A DNA stretch of 6,486 nt from an uncultured Bacilli bacterium (GTDB taxonomy: Bacteria; Bacillota_I; Bacilli_A; RF39; UBA660): positions 1-6,486 of the forward strand of contig CALVJU010000034.1 of assembly GCA_944332375.1 (NCBI GenBank), written 5' to 3'. Each line of letters starts with the position of its first letter. Position 1 is the stretch's first letter. Below are positions 5,590-6,486 of the stretch, piece after piece. Made by a program: the position numbers and the translations under genes. The notes under the pieces are model-generated. The model was not told where the DNA came from, made no database searches, and saw only the letters and a program-made list of their open reading frames with translations.

Positions 5590-5598
5590 TGATATAAT
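5590..5598 (+). promoter_or_regulatory. Extended -10 promoter of the Fic gene
   Basis: TGATATAAT is an extended -10 (TGn plus a perfect TATAAT). No good -35 is seen at normal spacing, but an imperfect dyad GTTTGCGAAC (5571-5580) occupies the -35 region and could be a binding site. AGGTG (5614-5618) is the ribosome binding site, seven bases before the ATG. A second, weaker pair, TTGCAT (5507-5512) with TATAAA (5531-5536), lies further upstream. Confidence 0.6.
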
Positions 5599-5625
5599 AA
5601 AAAAGGAATTGTTAGGTGTGATAAC

Positions 5626-6384
5626 ATGAGTGAAAAAGAATTAGATTCTAGTATAAATTCATATCAAGAAAAAACTTACCCAAAAAACTATATAAAACAG
5701 TTACAATGGGATATGGCTATAGGATTGCAACAAGTAGATAATTTAAAGCCGTCTAAATATCTGGAAAAGATTAGCAAGAAAAATATTTTTGGGGAATTAA
5801 CCATCAAAGAAGTAGAAAAAAGTTTAAGAGAGTATTACACAACAAAAGAAGCCCAAAAAGATATCAAACGTAATGAGATGGAATGTGATTTTGTATCCAT
5901 GAGAATTGTTGAATTATTAGGACAAGATGATTTTGAATTATTAGTAGATTATCTAAAATATATTCATAAATATTTATTTCAAGATGTATATGAATTTGCA
6001 GGAGAGTTTAGAAAAATTGATTTTTCTAAACATGAAAAAATATTAAATAATGATTCAGTTGCTTATGGAGACTCTAAAACATTAAATAAATCATTAGAAT
6101 ATGATATTAGTCTAGAAAAAGAGAAGAATTATAAAAATATGAATATTGTAGAAGTGATTAAAAATATTACTGATTTTACATCTAGTATATGGCAAGTACA
6201 TCCCTTTAGAGAAGGTAACACTAGAACAATAGCAGTATTCATACAAAAATATTTAATTAGTTTAGGATACAAAGTAGATAACTTATTATTTAAAGATAAA
6301 TCAATATATTTTAGAAATGCACTAGTTAGAAGCAATTATTTTAACAATTATTTAAATATAAGTTGTGTTCAACTTTATGACTGA
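5626..6384 (+). CDS. Fic-domain protein with N-terminal VbhA-like antitoxin domain, 252 aa
   Basis: Fic enzymes usually transfer AMP from ATP to a hydroxyl group of a target protein. The catalytic motif is HPFREGNTR (192-200): base H192, metal-binding acidic E196, and N198 and R200 of the anion-binding nest. Earlier hallmarks are HKYLFQDVYEFAGEFR (114-129) and the flap around KIDFSKHEK. Residues about 25-71 resemble the VbhA antitoxin: a helix (MAIGLQQVDNLKPS) followed by EKISKKNIFGELTIKEVEKS, like the family's GEI-x-x-x-E stretch. So this looks like toxin and antitoxin in one chain, as in N-terminally self-inhibited Fic proteins. Two key residues differ: the inhibitory (S/T)xxxE(G/N) motif reads LQQVDN (34-39), and the second arginine of HxFx(D/E)GNGRxxR is A203. 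The C terminus is short after the NALVRSNY element (231-238), compared with relatives as I recall them. The stop overlaps a convergent gene by 10 bases. The target protein is unknown. Confidence 0.88.
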   Translation: MSEKELDSSINSYQEKTYPKNYIKQLQWDMAIGLQQVDNLKPSKYLEKISKKNIFGELTIKEVEKSLREYYTTKEAQKDIKRNEMECDFVSMRIVELLGQDDFELLVDYLKYIHKYLFQDVYEFAGEFRKIDFSKHEKILNNDSVAYGDSKTLNKSLEYDISLEKEKNYKNMNIVEVIKNITDFTSSIWQVHPFREGNTRTIAVFIQKYLISLGYKVDNLLFKDKSIYFRNALVRSNYFNNYLNISCVQLYD

Positions 6385-6486
6385 TTAAGATATTCAGCAT
6401 AAGCAATGTTTAAATCAACTGGCATTTCAATCTTCGAAATATCATTTGATTTAATGTAGTTATCATTTATTAATAATTGTGAATAA
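6375..6486 (-). CDS. C-terminal end of an unidentified gene (partial)
   Basis: An open reading frame enters from the right edge on the minus strand and ends with TAA at 6377-6375. The 36 visible residues include SNDISKIEMPVDLNIAYAEY, which look like a natural folded protein terminus rather than chance translation. The start and most of the gene lie outside the window and no family can be named. It is convergent with the Fic gene and their 3' ends overlap by 10 bases. No terminator is visible between them. Confidence 0.6.
   Translation of the reverse strand, partial: YSQLLINDNYIKSNDISKIEMPVDLNIAYAEYLNQS

Noticed and set aside
6129..6335. Minus-strand open frame over the Fic motif.
   Set aside because: The plus strand encodes the HPFREGN catalytic motif here; the minus frame is a shadow.
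30..6486. Search by eye for CRISPR repeats, insertion-sequence ends, an integrase or transposase, and a second copy of the tRNA 3' end.
   Set aside because: None seen. No regularly spaced repeats, no recombinase motifs and no repeat of the tRNA T-arm sequence were found.

Overview
The window is strongly A+T-rich. It uses the standard bacterial code (TGG tryptophans, TGA used as a stop), AGG/AGGTG-type ribosome binding sites and U-tailed hairpin terminators. This points to a low-GC Firmicute, possibly a gut Erysipelotrichia- or Clostridia-type organism, but nothing here fixes genus or species. The only core gene is a tRNA-His at the left edge. Everything to its right looks like accessory DNA: small, mostly single-gene units with their own promoters, orientation changes, and decayed pieces between them.

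Layout. 1-194: tRNA-His(GTG) with a promoter-like box, a leader hairpin touching G-1, and a strong terminator. 199-694: a 5'-truncated, frameshifted pseudogene of unrecognised family. 757-990: a 77-aa XRE-type repressor with an extended -10 promoter. 1140-2204 (minus): a radical SAM enzyme with a C-terminal cysteine set. It is divergent from 2354-3247 (plus), an intact NucS-like PD-(D/E)XK nuclease fused to DUF5655 and followed by a terminator. 3398-4745: a two-gene operon with a 14-bp overlap, encoding a class I SAM methyltransferase and a CYTH-domain (CyaB/ThTPase-like) protein. 4746-5035: mostly decayed DNA with a possible nucleotidyltransferase scrap, ending in the promoter of 5036-5473, a Nudix hydrolase. 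5626-6384: a Fic protein with an N-terminal VbhA-like antitoxin domain. 6375-6486 (minus): the C-terminal end of an unidentified gene that overlaps the fic stop.

How it may work together. Several products act on nucleotides, nucleic acids or proteins: CYTH, Nudix, Fic, a nuclease, a methyltransferase and a radical SAM enzyme. Only the methyltransferase-CYTH pair is clearly co-expressed. The rest are neighbours rather than a proven pathway. The content is typical of a defence, toxin-antitoxin or resistance island next to a tRNA, but that is inference.

The strongest oddities are in catalytic or regulatory residues. The Fic protein keeps the catalytic HPFREGN core but lacks the second arginine of the Fic motif, and the matching glutamate of its fused antitoxin helix is also altered. 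The CYTH protein has leucine in place of the lysine of the ExExK signature. The radical SAM enzyme carries an extra charged segment of about 55-60 residues inside its barrel.
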